Positions 20,441-64,000 of a stretch of 64,000 nucleotides of DNA are shown piece after piece; the first letter of the stretch is position 1, and every line of letters starts with the position of its first letter. Under the pieces are notes generated by a model, which saw nothing but the letters and a program-made list of their open reading frames with translations, had not been told where the DNA came from and did no database searches. This DNA is from Lumbricus rubellus. Lineage: Eukaryota; Annelida; Clitellata; Crassiclitellata; Lumbricidae. Made by a program: the position numbers and the translations under genes. The stretch lies in assembly GCA_945859605.1 (NCBI GenBank), contig OX243815.1, positions 30,095,481 to 30,159,480 on the forward strand, read 5' to 3'.

Positions 20441-21380
20441 AAAATGTAAACAGAAACTCATGAACAAAACATAAAATCTAATACGTATAAAGACGGCGGA
20501 GGGAATGTTAATAGCGGGGGGGGGTTAATGGCGCGGTGGGGGTAATATCCTACGGAGTTAATGTAATGGCAGGGGTAATTAATAGCAGAGGTAATGGATG
20601 GGGGTGGTGATATGTCCTAGACCCCGTCGGACACAGTCAGAAGGAAATGACTCGGGTTGGTTTAACTATAATTATTACCATAGAGCTGTTTCGATGCGGT
20701 TTATACCGAACATTTGTACGTTCACAAGGCAATCAGCTGCATGATGGGTTTCGACAGTGGGAGGATAAGAGAGACTGTTTACGAAATTCAGACACCTAAA
20801 CGATAATTACGCCTCTGCGAAGGAAGGGGCAGCTCCAGTCTCCAGATACGGAAGCTTGCTTTGCCGGTACCGTTTAAAAACTAAGCCAATCGTTCCGACG
20901 GTAAACTCGTATCTGAAATATCCATTATCTCGATAAGATAGGCTACCATCTCAGCGAATCCATGTAGGAGTAGACCAATGAGACCACCTTTGTTGCAAGG
21001 TCTCGATATGGGTTGACTCCCGAAAGTGGAGAAACTTGTAGCAGGAGATAATAATTTATGACAGAGGTCTGTAAAACAGGAGATTAAAGCTGCAGAGGAT
21101 AACCCTCATCGAGCTGTCAATTATTGAAGAAACAAATCTATGTGCCAAAGAGGCCTGGCAGACTAAGAACGATCACTCGTCGATCAGCGTGCTTCTGGTA
21201 AAGAGTTACAGCTCATAAAGAGCTAGTAATAAAAAGAGGAACACGTGTAACTATAGATGCAGATATGTACACAGTATTGACCCTGATGCAAAATACAAAT
21301 CTGTTTTATATCGCTCTCCTTTCAAAGCTCAGAGGTGCACACTATGACCAAATGACAGAACATCGATGGCTCTACACAGC
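20441..21380. other. Intergenic sequence, no feature recognised
   Basis: Includes a G-rich patch near 20510-20610 (runs of G with GGTAATG). No coding or repeat unit supported. Confidence 0.4.
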
Positions 21381-21383
21381 AAT

Positions 21384-22285
21384 GAACTGTATTGTATTGC
21401 ATGGCATAGTATTATGAACTGTATTGTATTGCATGGTATAGTATTATGAACTGTATTGTATTGCATAGTATAGTATTATAAACTGTATTGTATTGCATGA
21501 TATAGTATTATGAACTGTATTGTATTGCATGGTATAGTATTATGAACTGTATTGTATTGCATGGTATATTATTATGAACTGTATTGTATTGCATGGTATA
21601 GTATTATGAACTGTATTGTATTGCATGGTATAGTACTATGAACTGTATTGTATTGCATGGTATATTATTATGAACTGTATTGTATTGCATGGTATATTAT
21701 TATGAACTGTATTGTATTGCATGGTATAGTATTATGAACTGTATTGTATTGCATGGTATAGTATTTTGAACTGTATTGTATTGCATGGTATATTATTATG
21801 AACTGTATTGTATTGCATGGTATATTATTATGAACTGTATTGTATTGCATGGTATATTATTATGAACTGTATTGTATTGCATGGTATATTATTATGAACT
21901 GTATTGTATTGCATGGTACATTATTATGAACTGTATTGTATTGCATGGTATAGTATTATAAACTGTATTGTATTGCATGGTATAGTATTATGAACTGTAT
22001 TGTATTGCATGGTATATTATTATGAACTGTATTGTATTGCATGGTACATTATTATGAACTGTATTGTATTGCATGGTATAGTATTATGAACTGTATTGTA
22101 TTGCGTGGTATATTATTATGAACTGTATTGTATTGCATGGTATATTATTATGAACTGTATTGTTTGTATTGCATGGTATATTATTATGAACTGTATTGTA
22201 TTGCATGGTATAGTATTATGAACTGTATTGTATTGCATGGTATATTATTATGAACTGTATTGTATTGCATGGTATAGTATTATGA
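21384..22285 (+). repeat. 32-bp minisatellite, about 28 copies
   Basis: Unit GAACTGTATTGTATTGCATG plus GTATAGTATTAT, spaced 32 bp. Most variation is a G/T change (TATAG versus TATAT) and occasional C or A changes. One copy near 22161 has a 4-bp insertion. ORFs across it come from its low-complexity composition. Confidence 0.92.
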
Positions 22286-22569
22286 AAAAAGCCCTTGTAT
22301 AGGGAGCAGTGTTTACTGTTTAGTCGATCTTGAGCAAGCCGATAAGCAACCGAATCAACTGACTAAAGCAGCTTCCACCACGTCAATCCGTCATCATGAT
22401 CCAATATTTTGTTAAATTTCACATACAAAAAAAGCAATAAAATTAAATTCCCTGTTGTTTTTACATCGTGAGCTAGTAAATGCATTAATTAATTTTCACA
22501 TAATTTCATTTGAATATTGTTTAAACACCCAAAACACTCCCATAAAATTTATGGCCTTGCCTGTTGCAT

Positions 22570-22680
22570 CACGGTAGCCTAACTGCATGCTTCGGACGAG
22601 GCTCGAACCCGGGCCCGTACTCACTGACGTTATAGGCCGAGCACTTTAGCCTTTAGGCCCCTATTCCATCCCTCATGCTA
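22570..22680 (-). repeat. tRNA-like SINE head fragment, reverse
   Basis: In minus orientation: GGCTAAAGTGCTCGGCC then CCCGGGTTCGAGCCTCG, which are A-box- and B-box-like parts of a tRNA-derived SINE. It lacks tRNA folding integrity on inspection. Confidence 0.5.
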
Positions 22681-23214
22681 TCCCTACTAACATCTCTAGT
22701 ACGGTACCCGGTTATATAATAGCTTTTCTGAACAGAGGCCAACGTGATTATTTCACAGCAGCGTTGCATAGATAGGCATACAGACCTTGAGCAGCATATT
22801 AAAATGCAGTATACCTCAAAGCATAGCGGTCATGGCTATTGGCTATATGTTAAAGTATACACAATACTAAAAAGAGCACTTCCGCGAGCAAACAGCAGCG
22901 AATGACTTATTTATTATATAGCGCTGTAATATGGTTCTGGTACGAACGGGTTAAGAATTTTTACGCGTGCTCCGAGGTGCTCGGTTATGTTCCTTGTTCA
23001 AAGGATACCGCATGTCACTGCAGTATATTATATCCAACGTTGGGTTGGGCTATTGCTATAGAGACTATATATAATTGCGAATGGATAGATATAGAAAAAC
23101 TAGCAAACGTCTGATCTAATTGTATCCATCCGTTAACTCATTTAGCGCCGCGTATGATTTATGGTGAAGACGGTTGTGCAATGCGCTCTCTTCTGTTTAC
23201 CATTGTGTCGATAA

Positions 23215-23218
<4 letters not shown>

Positions 23219-23288
<70 letters not shown>

Positions 23289-23294
23289 ATATAT
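23219..23294 (+). repeat. (CT)n-(AT)n microsatellite
   Basis: About 35 bp of CT followed by about 40 bp of AT repeats. Confidence 0.9.
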
Positions 23295-23689
23295 GCACCA
23301 GGAAGACACGTAAGCAGTCACGTGGCCACACTATAATACACCGTCTATCCGTCTGTTTGTGGAGTGTGCGTACAAGCGTGCATGCATAGGATGTGCACGT
23401 TATAATAACGCATGCAGTGTGTAAACAAATTGATTAATAGGGCCTACATTGGCTTGCTCGTTCGTTCGTTTGCTACTGCATTCATTCGTTCACTAGTGCA
23501 TTCGTGCAGTTTTGCATTGGGAAACACTTGTTTTTTTTATGGTGTTTTATTCCATTCCCCTATATCTCTGTTAACACTAAACCCAGTATGACAGCATGGA
23601 CTATAAGGCCTATACTCGAATCCACGTAGATTACACAAACATAGGGAAGCCTTAATTTATTTTTTTTGATTTTATTTCTTGCATTTGCT

Positions 23690-23890
23690 ATTGCGACCTT
23701 TCAGGCTCTCTACTCAGAGGCGCTACCGACTACAGCGCGGACACTGCATCAGAGTTTCACGCCGAAGCGCGAGAGCAATTGCCAGTGGAGGACTTGCTTA
23801 AGGTCCATACGTGGATTCGAACCTGGAACTCCCTGGCTCCAAGGCTCCGAACCCACTACAATATGCACCACCGCGACTCACATTATCATG
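23690..23890 (-). mobile_element. tRNA-derived SINE, reverse orientation
   Basis: CTACTCAGAGGCGCT, GAGTTTCACGCCGAAGC, the B box GTGGATTCGAACC and GCACCACCGCG mark a reverse copy of the 9777-10010 family. Confidence 0.8.
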
Positions 23891-24471
23891 CCTTAACTGC
23901 GGAATTACTGTCATACGTTGATTCATGTGTCGTACCTGTTAACAACGATTTGGCCATACATATTATATATATATACATATTATATATACATATTATATAT
24001 ATATATTATACCCAGCCTCTGCATGCATTGCAGACACTGCTTTTCTTTCGATCATTGATTTGACGACATACGAAACCACGAACACGCCATACGCGCGCCG
24101 CTCAAAACGCTTCTTTCTTCTTCTGTGGACTCGCAACAAAGACAAGCGCATGCTGCTTGATAAAACGTGTTCAAATTATAATATACATAAATTATATAAA
24201 TTATATATTGTACGTAACATAATTATGTCCATGTATATGTAAGCCATGCACTAATGTATATATAAAATATTATATATACATATATGTATAATATGTATAG
24301 ATGTATGATAAATATATATATATATATATGTGAATATAATTATATTGGCCCTATATAATATCGGGCATAGATGATTCTGCAGCACGCGCGCTCGTCAGAA
24401 ATTGCCTTTTTGCGCAATGGAGCCGGTGCTATGGTAACGGCCACAGAGCGGCTGATGGTGCGAGCGAAGGG

Positions 24472-24475
<4 letters not shown>

Positions 24476-24559
<84 letters not shown>

Positions 24560-25125
24560 GACACAGACACAGACACAGACAGAGAGAGAGAGAGAGAGAG
24601 AGAGAAAGCAAAGCAAAGCAAAGCAAGGAGCGAAGTAACAAGAGGCGGGCATATTACCCAAGCGTCGAATGGCTTTGTACATGTATATGTCGGTGGTCGT
24701 CGATCTCTTGCGTGTATGCATGCTGTCAGACTTCCGAATCTCAGCATACCTGCCTCTCCTCCTCTGCCGTCCTGTCGTCCTTCTTTCTGTCAATGTGACA
24801 CAAGCAGTGCGTGCCACCGTGAGCAGAGAAAGAGAGAGACAGACAGACAGCCAGAAACACAGAGAAAGAGACAGAGAGACAGAGAGAGACAGAGAGAAAC
24901 ACAGGGAAAGAGACAGAGAGACAGAGAGAGACAGACAAACAGAGAGACAGACAGAGAGACAGACAGGGACAGAGACATAGACAGACAGACAGACAGACAA
25001 AGAGAGAGACAGACAAACAGACAGCCGTAAACACAGAGAAAGAGACAGAGAGATAGAAACAGACAAACAGACAGACACAGAGACAGAGACAGACAGGCAA
25101 ACAGACAGACAGACAGACAGAGAGA
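24476..25125. repeat. GACA/GAGA microsatellite cluster
   Basis: Two blocks, 24476-24610 and 24830-25125, of (GACA)n with GAGA interruptions. Long apparent ORFs on both strands (D/R/Q/T on plus, C/L/S/V on minus) are translations of this repeat. Confidence 0.92.
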
Positions 25126-26388
25126 TCCGCATGGTTCGGTTACGATGCCCGCGTGAAGCTGCAGCCGCCTCAGCTTCAGCCATCGAGCCGCCTGCAGAAG
25201 AAGAATAGTGCAGAGCGACTGCACCAGCATTGCAAAGGTAGACAGCGCTGCTGCACGACGCGTAGCAGCAGCAGCATCTAGCGCACAACACAACTATGTG
25301 CGAGCGGATTATTAAAACGTGACTTTCGGCGCGCCATAATTCGACTGTAGAAGATTTCCAAGAGCATAATAATAATAATATTATGGGACATTGCGAAGGG
25401 TGTTACGTTGAACGACAGTATTGGAATCCAACGAGCGATAGCACTATGGTCTCAAAGGACAAGCCTAAGCGTGGTATTTTACAGCAGATAGGCCTATAAT
25501 TTGTTCTCGAGGATTTGTTTACAAGACAAGGATACAATTTTAACGGAATCAATTCAAATGATGTTTCGTCATTAAATAGGCTATTCTTGAGGGAAAGACG
25601 ATCGTTTTATTTAAATTTGGGGCATCTGGACTTGAATCTTCATCTGTGGGTTCGAATTTTGAACCAGAGGCTTTAAAGAAGATTATCACGTGACACGTGG
25701 CTACGAATCGAGTTACTTCGAAGGACACGGGAGTAGATATTACGAGATATGGTTTACTAGCAGAAAACATATTTTAGTTTATGAAGGTATTATTAGAAGT
25801 CCGATACTATAGCTTAACACGACATACACACACACACACACACACACACACTATGCAATATGCCAGAATTCATTATCTGTAGGGCCTATAGATGAAGGCC
25901 CTATAGGAACGAGTTAGTGGTAACATATTGGCTATTATGAAAACAACGATACGATCGTGATATCAACCAATGGATCTATGCGGACGCAATGTCTCCGTCA
26001 GGATACAATTTATACTGAAACCAGATTTTCATAGAGATTATTTCAATTGCGAGAATAGGCATTTGACAAACTCAAACCGACTGACGATTCGAGTGAATGA
26101 GGTCTGCTTCGGGTACTTAGATAGCCTAAGTCTGTAGCATATGTTGCAGTGCTTTGTAGATTTTGCGTCAGATTTGAGATAGTTGATTGCGTACGCATGC
26201 AGTAACTCTGTATTACGATTATCTTGTTACTTCCATGAGTGAAAACATGGAAAGAAATATAGCCTACTGTATTAGACGCTAGCGGATTAATTGCCTGAAA
26301 GCTGCAGAAGCGTATACTTAATTTAACCAAGCAATGGCATTGGCGTTCACAGCTCATCAGAATGCATTTACGATGCAAAGGTGCATGA

Positions 26389-57584
<31,196 letters not shown>

Positions 57585-57610
57585 GTAAAGAATGACTCTT
57601 GCGTTATATA

Positions 57611-58798
57611 CACCGTGATTAAAAAAAAACTAAGCCAAACTGTTTTTCATATATTTCTAATACCTGATAACATATCATGCCAAAATTTTCCACATATTTA
57701 GAGAATTGAACCAAGAATATGATTCCAAAATTTCATGAGATAAAGTTGAGCGGATAAAAAGATACGAATATTTAAACTTCATATGCCAAAATTGCAGTTT
57801 ACAAGCAATTTTCTGTCATATTCAATAAAATGTTTCCTTATTATCTCTAATGCCCAATGATTAATCATTCTAAAATTTTCCAGATATGTAGAGAATTGAA
57901 CTAACAATATGACCCAACAGTATGGTTTGATTTTTTAAACAACATGCTCAAAATGTCCTCCTCCTGCGTGCACGCAAACCTGGAGTCACTGGCGCCATGC
58001 ATTGGGCAACAGCATCGTCGATTATCCTTTGGTCCAGGCCATCCCACACTTCCAACAAGCGTTGCTTCAGATCGTTTATATCATGGATAGTTGCCTGCTA
58101 GACTCGGCCTTGCATCATGCATGCTCCACACTTTATAGTCGACATGATTCAAATCTGGGTTGTTCGGAGGCCATAATGGGGGAGAAACGAAGCATTTCGA
58201 TGGTTTCCTCGGCTCTGTGGGCTGGCGCTGTTCTGTTGAAAAAAACAGCCTTCTGGGGCTATAGATTTCTGATAACAGGTGGAGGATGTTGTGACAGCAG
58301 AACATTGCGATAATATACTCCGTTAATTTTACTCCAGGATCCCTGAAGACCAAAATTGGGAACTACCAAGCATCGAAACCGCAACGAACACCATAACAGA
58401 CATGCTGAAAACTGACATTTCTGGAGATGAAGTTTAAATCTTCATACCTTTCTATCCGTTTATCTTTATGACATGATATTTTGGAATCCTATTCTTGGTT
58501 TACATCTCTAAATATCTGGACAATTTCAGCATGATTAATTATCAGGCATTAGAGATATAAGAAACACAGTTTGGCTTACTTTTTATTGAATCTGACAAAA
58601 AATTGCTTGTAAACAGCAATTTCGGCATATGAAGTTTAAATACTCATATCTTTTATCCGTTCAACATTCTCTCATGAAATTTTGGAAATATATTCTTGGT
58701 CCAATTCTCTAAATAAATGAAAAATATTAGCTTGATATGTTATCAGGCATTAGAGATATAGGAAAACAATTTGGCTTAGTTTTTTATGAATCACGGTG
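57611..58798 (-). mobile_element. Mariner-type element just after slo exon 7
   Basis: TA flanks; ends CACCGTGATTAAAAAAAAAC and GAATCACGGTG. Inverted arms of about 200 bp, with further inner copies of AACTTCATATGCC/GGCATATGAAGTT. The minus-strand middle (58353-57960) has FQQNSASPHRAEETIEM, WPPNNPDLNHVDYKVWS and WDGLDQRIIDDAV in different frames. Decayed transposase; the second Asp reads Asn. Confidence 0.82.
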
Positions 58799-58799
58799 T

Positions 58800-59240
58800 A
58801 TAGCTCTTATTATTGCATTTTTTGCATCATAATAGAACGCGTCTGCCTATGGCATAGTACAGACATAATAATCTCTTATTACTTACTATATATTATAGAA
58901 CTGCATGTCTATCGCTCACTGCATGGTGCCCTCTGCAGTAATGAATACCGTGCACCATTATTTCCAGAAGGAAACGGGTCGTCATCATCATCATCATCAT
59001 CATTGTAGTCGAGGGATTCGGAAAAGAATCGTTGGTGCCCTGCCTATGATTATGTGCTCCGATTCTGCGTCAGTTTCAGATTTATTCTTCTCGCCTCCGT
59101 TCCAAAATCCAAATATATCAGCCTTTGATCTTTAATCGAAATTGTCTGAGTTAGCGATCTGAGTCACGAATAGCAATGATGACCGTCACGTGACCGTTGT
59201 CATCATCGTCTGTAATCATCGTCGTCGTCGTCATCGTCGG
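58800..59240. other. Intron sequence, nothing recognised
   Basis: Has a (CAT)n run at 58981-59004 and no RCK1 exon. Confidence 0.4.
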
Positions 59241-59445
59241 CGTATACAAGAGGCCTATATTTATGTATATATAAAATATATGAATATGTGTATAGTCTGA
59301 ATATATATATATATAATTGTAAATATATATAAATATAATTATAGGAATATATATGAATATATATATGAATATATGTATAATCTGAATATATGAATATATA
59401 TATATATATATGAATATATGTATAATCTGAATATATATATATAGT
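59241..59445 (+). repeat. AT-rich GAATATATAT repeat
   Basis: Repeated TGAATATATAT and TATAATCTGAATAT units. Confidence 0.8.
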
Positions 59446-59879
59446 CTCGGTTCTGACGAGAACGCGATATTTGTTCTGTCCTTGGGCGGTTAGTTCTTCA
59501 GCGTTGCACTTCATTCCATTTTCCTCTTCATCGCAGCAGCGCCACTTAATGATAACGACGACCAGAGAAGAATTACAGTATATCAGAACCTCCACCCTGC
59601 AAGCCCCCTCTCCTTTCCTCCATCCCCTATTGCAAAAAACCATCCTCCACGCGCATCGATTAACACGGTTATAATTAAAGCATACGCACGCGAGACCGTC
59701 ATTTCTGATGAGAACGGCGCTCCATAGCAGCAGCTGCGTCATCCTAAACAGCCGATTATATTCTGTCAAATATTACGTCGCCCTACGTCGTATACGAAAG
59801 AAATCGGCGCATTAAGCCTGTCTTGGCCGATGTCACCGCCGCCGATAAGACTTAGCAATCCGCTGCGACATAGCCTACA

Positions 59880-60088
59880 TGTAGGCCTACATGTACATGT
59901 AAGGTCTACATGTATATGTAAGGCCTACATGTACATGTATAGGCCTACATGTACACGTAAGGCCTACATGTACATGTAAGGCCTACATGTACATGTAAGG
60001 CCTACATGTACATGTAAGGCCTACATGTACATGTGAGGCCTACATGTATATGTAAGGCCTACATGTACATGTGAGGCCTACATGTAGA
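59880..60088. repeat. 19-bp palindromic array, about 11 copies
   Basis: Unit AGGCCTACATGTACATGTA. Each unit contains TACATGTACATGTA, which is self-complementary, and AGGCCT, also a palindrome. Confidence 0.92.
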
Positions 60089-60408
60089 TCTCTAGCAAGT
60101 CTAGGAATCTCATGCTGTCCACATCGAATTAGGGAAACCGAAGGTTGTGTAATTTTTTTCTTTCGCATCACATGCGGGGATTTTTGACCAATCACGGTTT
60201 TTGTATGTAGCCTACACGAAGACGAAGACTCTGTAATTCGGTTGGCAGTTGATGTTTTGCAATTTTAATTCGATAATTTAATTACTTCATCCCACTTTGA
60301 TAAAATTAATGTGAACGAAAGCAGCGACTCCTAGTGGTTGAGATATTTACTAAGTCGTCTCCATTCAAGCTCTATACGGGCCTTACATTCGTTTGTATTT
60401 GCAAGGAT

Positions 60409-60880
60409 CAGGGCCGGATTAAGCAATGTGGGGGCCCTGTTCGGGAAATTTGTGGGGGCCCTGTTCAGAAATTTTTTGCGGAAATTTTTTCTGGCGGAAT
60501 GAAATTTTTCGGGAAAATCATACCATTTCATCCGCCAAAAAGTTGATGACCTTTTTTAGTCATCTGGCGAAATTTTCGGGGGAAAATCATACCATTTCAT
60601 CCGCCAAATAAGTTGGTGACCTTTTTTTAGTGATCTGGCGAAATTTTCGGGGGAAAATCATACTATTTCATCCGCCAAAAAATTGATGACTTTTTTTAGT
60701 CATCTGGCGAAATTTTCGGGAAAATCATACCATTTCATCCGCCAAAAAGTTGATGACCTTTTTTTAAGTCATCTGGCGAAGTTGGCTCAAAAAAGTTTTT
60801 CCACACATTTGTGGGGGCCCCCTAAAGTGTGGGGGCCCCTGTTCCGCCGAACATGTTGAACATGCCTAAATCCGGCCCTG
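60409..60880. mobile_element. hAT-type element (GGCCGGATTAAG family), copy 2
   Basis: Ends CAGGGCCGGATTAAG and TAAATCCGGCCCTG. 8-bp flanks GCAAGGAT and GCAGGGAT (one change). Internal tandem units of about 80-90 bp contain TTTAGTCATCTGGCGAAATT. Confidence 0.82.
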
Positions 60881-60889
60881 GCAGGGATT

Positions 60890-61765
60890 GGGTTTTCTCT
60901 ACAGTTAATTAAATGACGATAGGACATCTAATTAGACAGGACCATTAATTACATGTACACAAGGCAGTTGATTGAACAGCAGCTGGCGTTTCAACATTCA
61001 AAGAGAAATCCTTGCCGTCACTAGACATCAACGTGTGGCCACCAGATATATTATAGCTGAATAATTGTACTAGACAATTAAACACACGTTAGCTTAACAT
61101 TTATTTAGCGTCTTGCATGCTCGAGTAGTCACAGCACTCGGGCCCACACTAGCCTTAATGCGACCCTGATTAGTAGTTATTTTAGAAGTCGAAGTTAACT
61201 TATGAAAGCCGTGTAAGGGGTTCATCTGTACTACTGCTGCTCAGTTTACCAAAGTTACCTAGCGAATGACAGGTTGAGTTGTTCTTTGGAAGGACATCAG
61301 GTATTTGTTTATAGATTCTGCATCCAATTTAATGTTCTACTCTTCATGCCAGTGATGTTACCGTTTGCCTATCCCATGATTCTAAGTGATTTCATCGAAG
61401 GTGAATTTCTGATCGAAGTCCGTCCATCGTGATTTTCCACTGTCCTGACTTCTCCTGCATGTCTTCCATCTCGAAACATCATCGACCACACTTTGTTTGC
61501 TGTCCACTAAACATTAAGATGCGTCCGTCCATCAAGAAATTCGATAAACTGTAATGCAAACTGATGTGCAACGCGTTGACTCTGTAAATCATCTTGGCGA
61601 CTGTCTGCAATATCCTACACGTGCACGGATGCAGGTCGCCATGCTTGCTCTGCAGTCTGCAGAATCTTGCAGTAGTGTCTGCATGCACACACGTCGATAT
61701 AATCTATACTATCACAGCAGGACGTTTTAAAGTAACGCACTTTTTCGGAAGTCTCAAATATCGTA
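60890..61765. other. Intron sequence, nothing recognised
   Basis: slo intron 7 continues; no exon or named repeat supported. Confidence 0.4.
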
Positions 61766-61769
61766 TATC

Positions 61770-61880
61770 GTATCGTATCGTAATCTCCATATTTATTAAG
61801 CGCTATTCGAAAGCCAAGCGCAGGGCACCAGCTTATTCATGAGCGCTATGTCTCGTCAGAAGGATTTCCAAAAGAGTTGT
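61770..61880 (+). repeat. Dispersed repeat (AAGCCAAGCGC family), copy 2
   Basis: CGAAAGCCAAGCGCAGGGCA and CAGCTTATTCATGAGCGC match 53530-53640. Confidence 0.7.
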
Positions 61881-61994
61881 CCGAAGGAGGTCGCTATAAA
61901 TTATATAGTCCGGTTACCATAGGATGAAAGATGGCAGAGTAGCTGTTAGAGTGGGTGGTGTTTAAGTCGAGAATTGAAAGGTTGAAGATCAGTT

Positions 61995-62202
61995 GAGTCG
62001 TGGTTGTCGTCGTCGTCATCATCATCATCATCATCACCATCATCATCATCGTCATCATCGTCGTCGTCGTCGTCATCGCCATCGTCATCATCATCAACAT
62101 CATCACGATCACGATAATAATAAAAATAATAAAAATAATAAAATAATAAAAAATAATAATAACAATAATAATAATAACAACAACAACAACAACAACAACA
62201 AC

Positions 62203-62233
<31 letters not shown>

Positions 62234-62577
62234 GAAATAATCATCATCACCATCATCATCGTCATGGTCATCATCGTCATCATCGTCATCGTCATTGTCA
62301 TCATCGTCGTCGTCGTCGTCATCGCCATCGTCATCATCATCAGCATCATCACGATCACGATAATAATATTAATAATAAAAATAATAAAAATAATAACAAT
62401 AATAATAACAATAATAATAACAACAACAATGATAACAATAATAATAATAATTATAATCATAATAATATTAATAATCATCATCATCATCATCATCGTCATC
62501 GTCATCATCGTCATCGTTATCGTCATCGTCGTCGTCGTTGTCGTCGTCATCATCGTCGTCGTCGTCTTCGTCGTTTT
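61995..62577 (+). repeat. Compound trinucleotide repeat with higher-order duplication
   Basis: Alternates CAT/CGT blocks and AAT/AAC blocks. A block ending CATCACGATCACGATAATAA occurs at 62101 and again at about 62347, so a unit of about 246 bp was duplicated. H/N/R or I/M/V/T ORFs here are artefacts. Confidence 0.92.
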
Positions 62578-62639
62578 TATAGCATTAGGTCTACTGAAAT
62601 CAACATCAATCACTTAGCGAAAGGAACGAATCGAAAACC

Positions 62640-64000
62640 CTGAACAAATAAGCTTAAATATCGGACTTTTAAACATACAAACATATACTTTTGCACACGA
62701 GTGCAACCGTGCATGCATTAGGAGCTGTTTTATTCCATCACGTACCAATCCAATCGATTCAATAAACAACGACCCGTTTAGCGCTAATCGCTAATGACCA
62801 AAGTGAGTTGATTTTAGGTCCTCATAAAAAATGCACGTCTCTTCCGAAATAATAAACAGAGGACTCAGGACAGCAGCAGCCGTGTCAAACAGATCACTGA
62901 GTATCTAGTATACCAACCAGACGAGGAGCTCTTACTCAGGCCAATTACTCTAAGTGCATCGTGCAGCGCCCCCCCCTCGACCTCCGGATGAATCATTGAC
63001 ATCCCACGCCACTAAATTCTCTACGATTCTAACAGCAGAAATATTTTGCCACCTTCGACTTCCCATAAGATCTTGTCAGCGTGGCAGCGTCGCCGTTGAG
63101 ACGTCGTTGAGAGATCGATGGTAATTTATTGACAAGGATTAAGGGTCGACCGAGTAGAGTGCATGCCATGCTTGGTCCCGCTGAGCCATCAACCGAGTCT
63201 TTCTGCTTCAGGTGCTGCAGGCAGACAAGACAGAACACGACTAAATGCATTGCAGCAGCTGTAAATTATTATCGTCGTACAAAATGAGCCGCCGTGATTT
63301 ACCTGGCTTGGTGCTTCCATATAATTATTACACTGAAGCTCTCGCCTGGTCAGACCAAAAAAGCTGCGAAACCGGCAATCTGTTGCAAACAAGTGTCCTA
63401 TAAAAATTATTTTATATATATTCATTAGATGCATTTATTTATTCATATATAATCATATATAATATATATATAGAGAGAGACAGAGATACGGTATGTAGTC
63501 TGTATATATGACAGACAGACAAACAGAAAGACACACAGACAGACAGAGAGTGAGAGAGGCGGAGAGAAAGAGAGAGCATTATCTAAAAATAAAATTATAG
63601 TCTGTATAATGATTAGAGTTTATAATAAAAAGACTTATAATAGCAACCAGGAAACGAAACGTCAGCGTAGCTTAATAAATTGCCAATTGAGGTAATTTGC
63701 GGCTCATGAATTAAATTTAATTCTGACCATTGTAAGTTCATATTATTTGAATCTAGAACGTGCAACAGAAACTCGTTCACGGATCTAAGAAAAGAACGAG
63801 ATCGCCGGTGACGTGATGTTCTAAAAATAAATTGCAGCTATAGTTCTGGAAGATCACATAATAAAGCATTATACGTAAGGAACAGGAAAAGAGCACACAG
63901 CTAAATATAATGTCACAATCAATTGGGAAAATACGGTCCAGTATCATGCATGGTGGTTTAGAGAAGACAACGATGACTAAGAATAGGACAAACCAAACAA
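62640..64000. other. Right end of window, nothing recognised
   Basis: AT-rich with a short GA/CAGA microsatellite at 63470-63575. No RCK exon of slo was found. Confidence 0.4.

Noticed and set aside
24395..25291. Long Cys/Leu/Ser/Val and Arg/Gln/Thr/Asp ORFs
   Set aside because: Translations of a GACA microsatellite, open in all frames because the unit has no stops. The same holds at 34.8, 51.7 and 55.5 kb.
61894..62643. His/Asn-rich and Ile/Met/Thr-rich proteins
   Set aside because: Translations of trinucleotide repeats; no start context, splice sites or non-repeat domain.

Overview
This is a 64 kb piece of an animal (metazoan) nuclear genome, most likely a marine invertebrate. The genes are split by introns with GT-AG borders. 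The spaces between exons are filled with decayed transposons, tRNA-derived SINEs, microsatellites and minisatellites. Nothing bacterial, plastid or viral was recognised. The phylum cannot be fixed from the sequence. The Toll-type receptor, the BK channel and the dispersed SINE and LINE families fit a bilaterian invertebrate.

Three protein-coding genes can be rebuilt. (1) Positions 103-14705, plus strand: the 3' nine exons of a KAT6 (MOZ/MORF/Enok)-type MYST histone acetyltransferase. They cover the MYST zinc finger, the acetyltransferase fold, a basic linker, an acidic stretch and a 1322-residue Ser/Met-rich tail on one 4 kb exon that ends in MRR. The 5' part lies before the window. The MYST core is unusual: two residues that are nearly invariant in the family are replaced (the catalytic Glu by Lys, the auto-acetylated Lys by Pro). 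(2) Positions 26389-57584 and beyond, plus strand: the first seven coding exons of a Slowpoke/KCNMA1 BK potassium channel, from S0 to the end of S6. The RCK domains lie past the right edge. (3) Positions 37313-41955, minus strand: a complete two-exon Toll-like receptor (signal peptide, LRRs, LRRCT, TM, TIR), nested antisense inside the 17 kb first intron of the channel gene. An interferon-response-type motif lies about 90 bp upstream of its start codon.

Layout. 1-14.7 kb: KAT6 exons. Their introns hold a truncated LINE, a MITE nested in a second repeat, a hAT-type MITE, a 31-bp minisatellite and SINE pieces. 14.7-26.4 kb: 3' flank and intergenic DNA with a 32-bp minisatellite (21.4-22.3 kb) and GACA microsatellites. 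26.4-44.2 kb: slo exon 1 and intron 1, with the Toll receptor, two Tc1/mariner-type elements with related ends, several hAT-type insertions with 8-bp target duplications, and SINEs. 44.2-57.6 kb: slo exons 2-7, with a 1.75 kb 32-bp minisatellite and a long-TIR mariner-type element in intron 2. 57.6-64 kb: slo intron 7 with another mariner-type element, a palindromic 19-bp array, a hAT-type element and compound trinucleotide repeats; no RCK exon was found.

The KAT6 and BK genes are not known to act together; their closeness is only position. The most unusual points are the altered MYST active site in an otherwise intact gene, an in-frame 33-bp coding minisatellite in its tail, the Toll receptor nested antisense in the BK gene, and several transposons that stop within 30 bp of a splice site. 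Splice joins and family assignments were made by eye from motifs, without alignment software.
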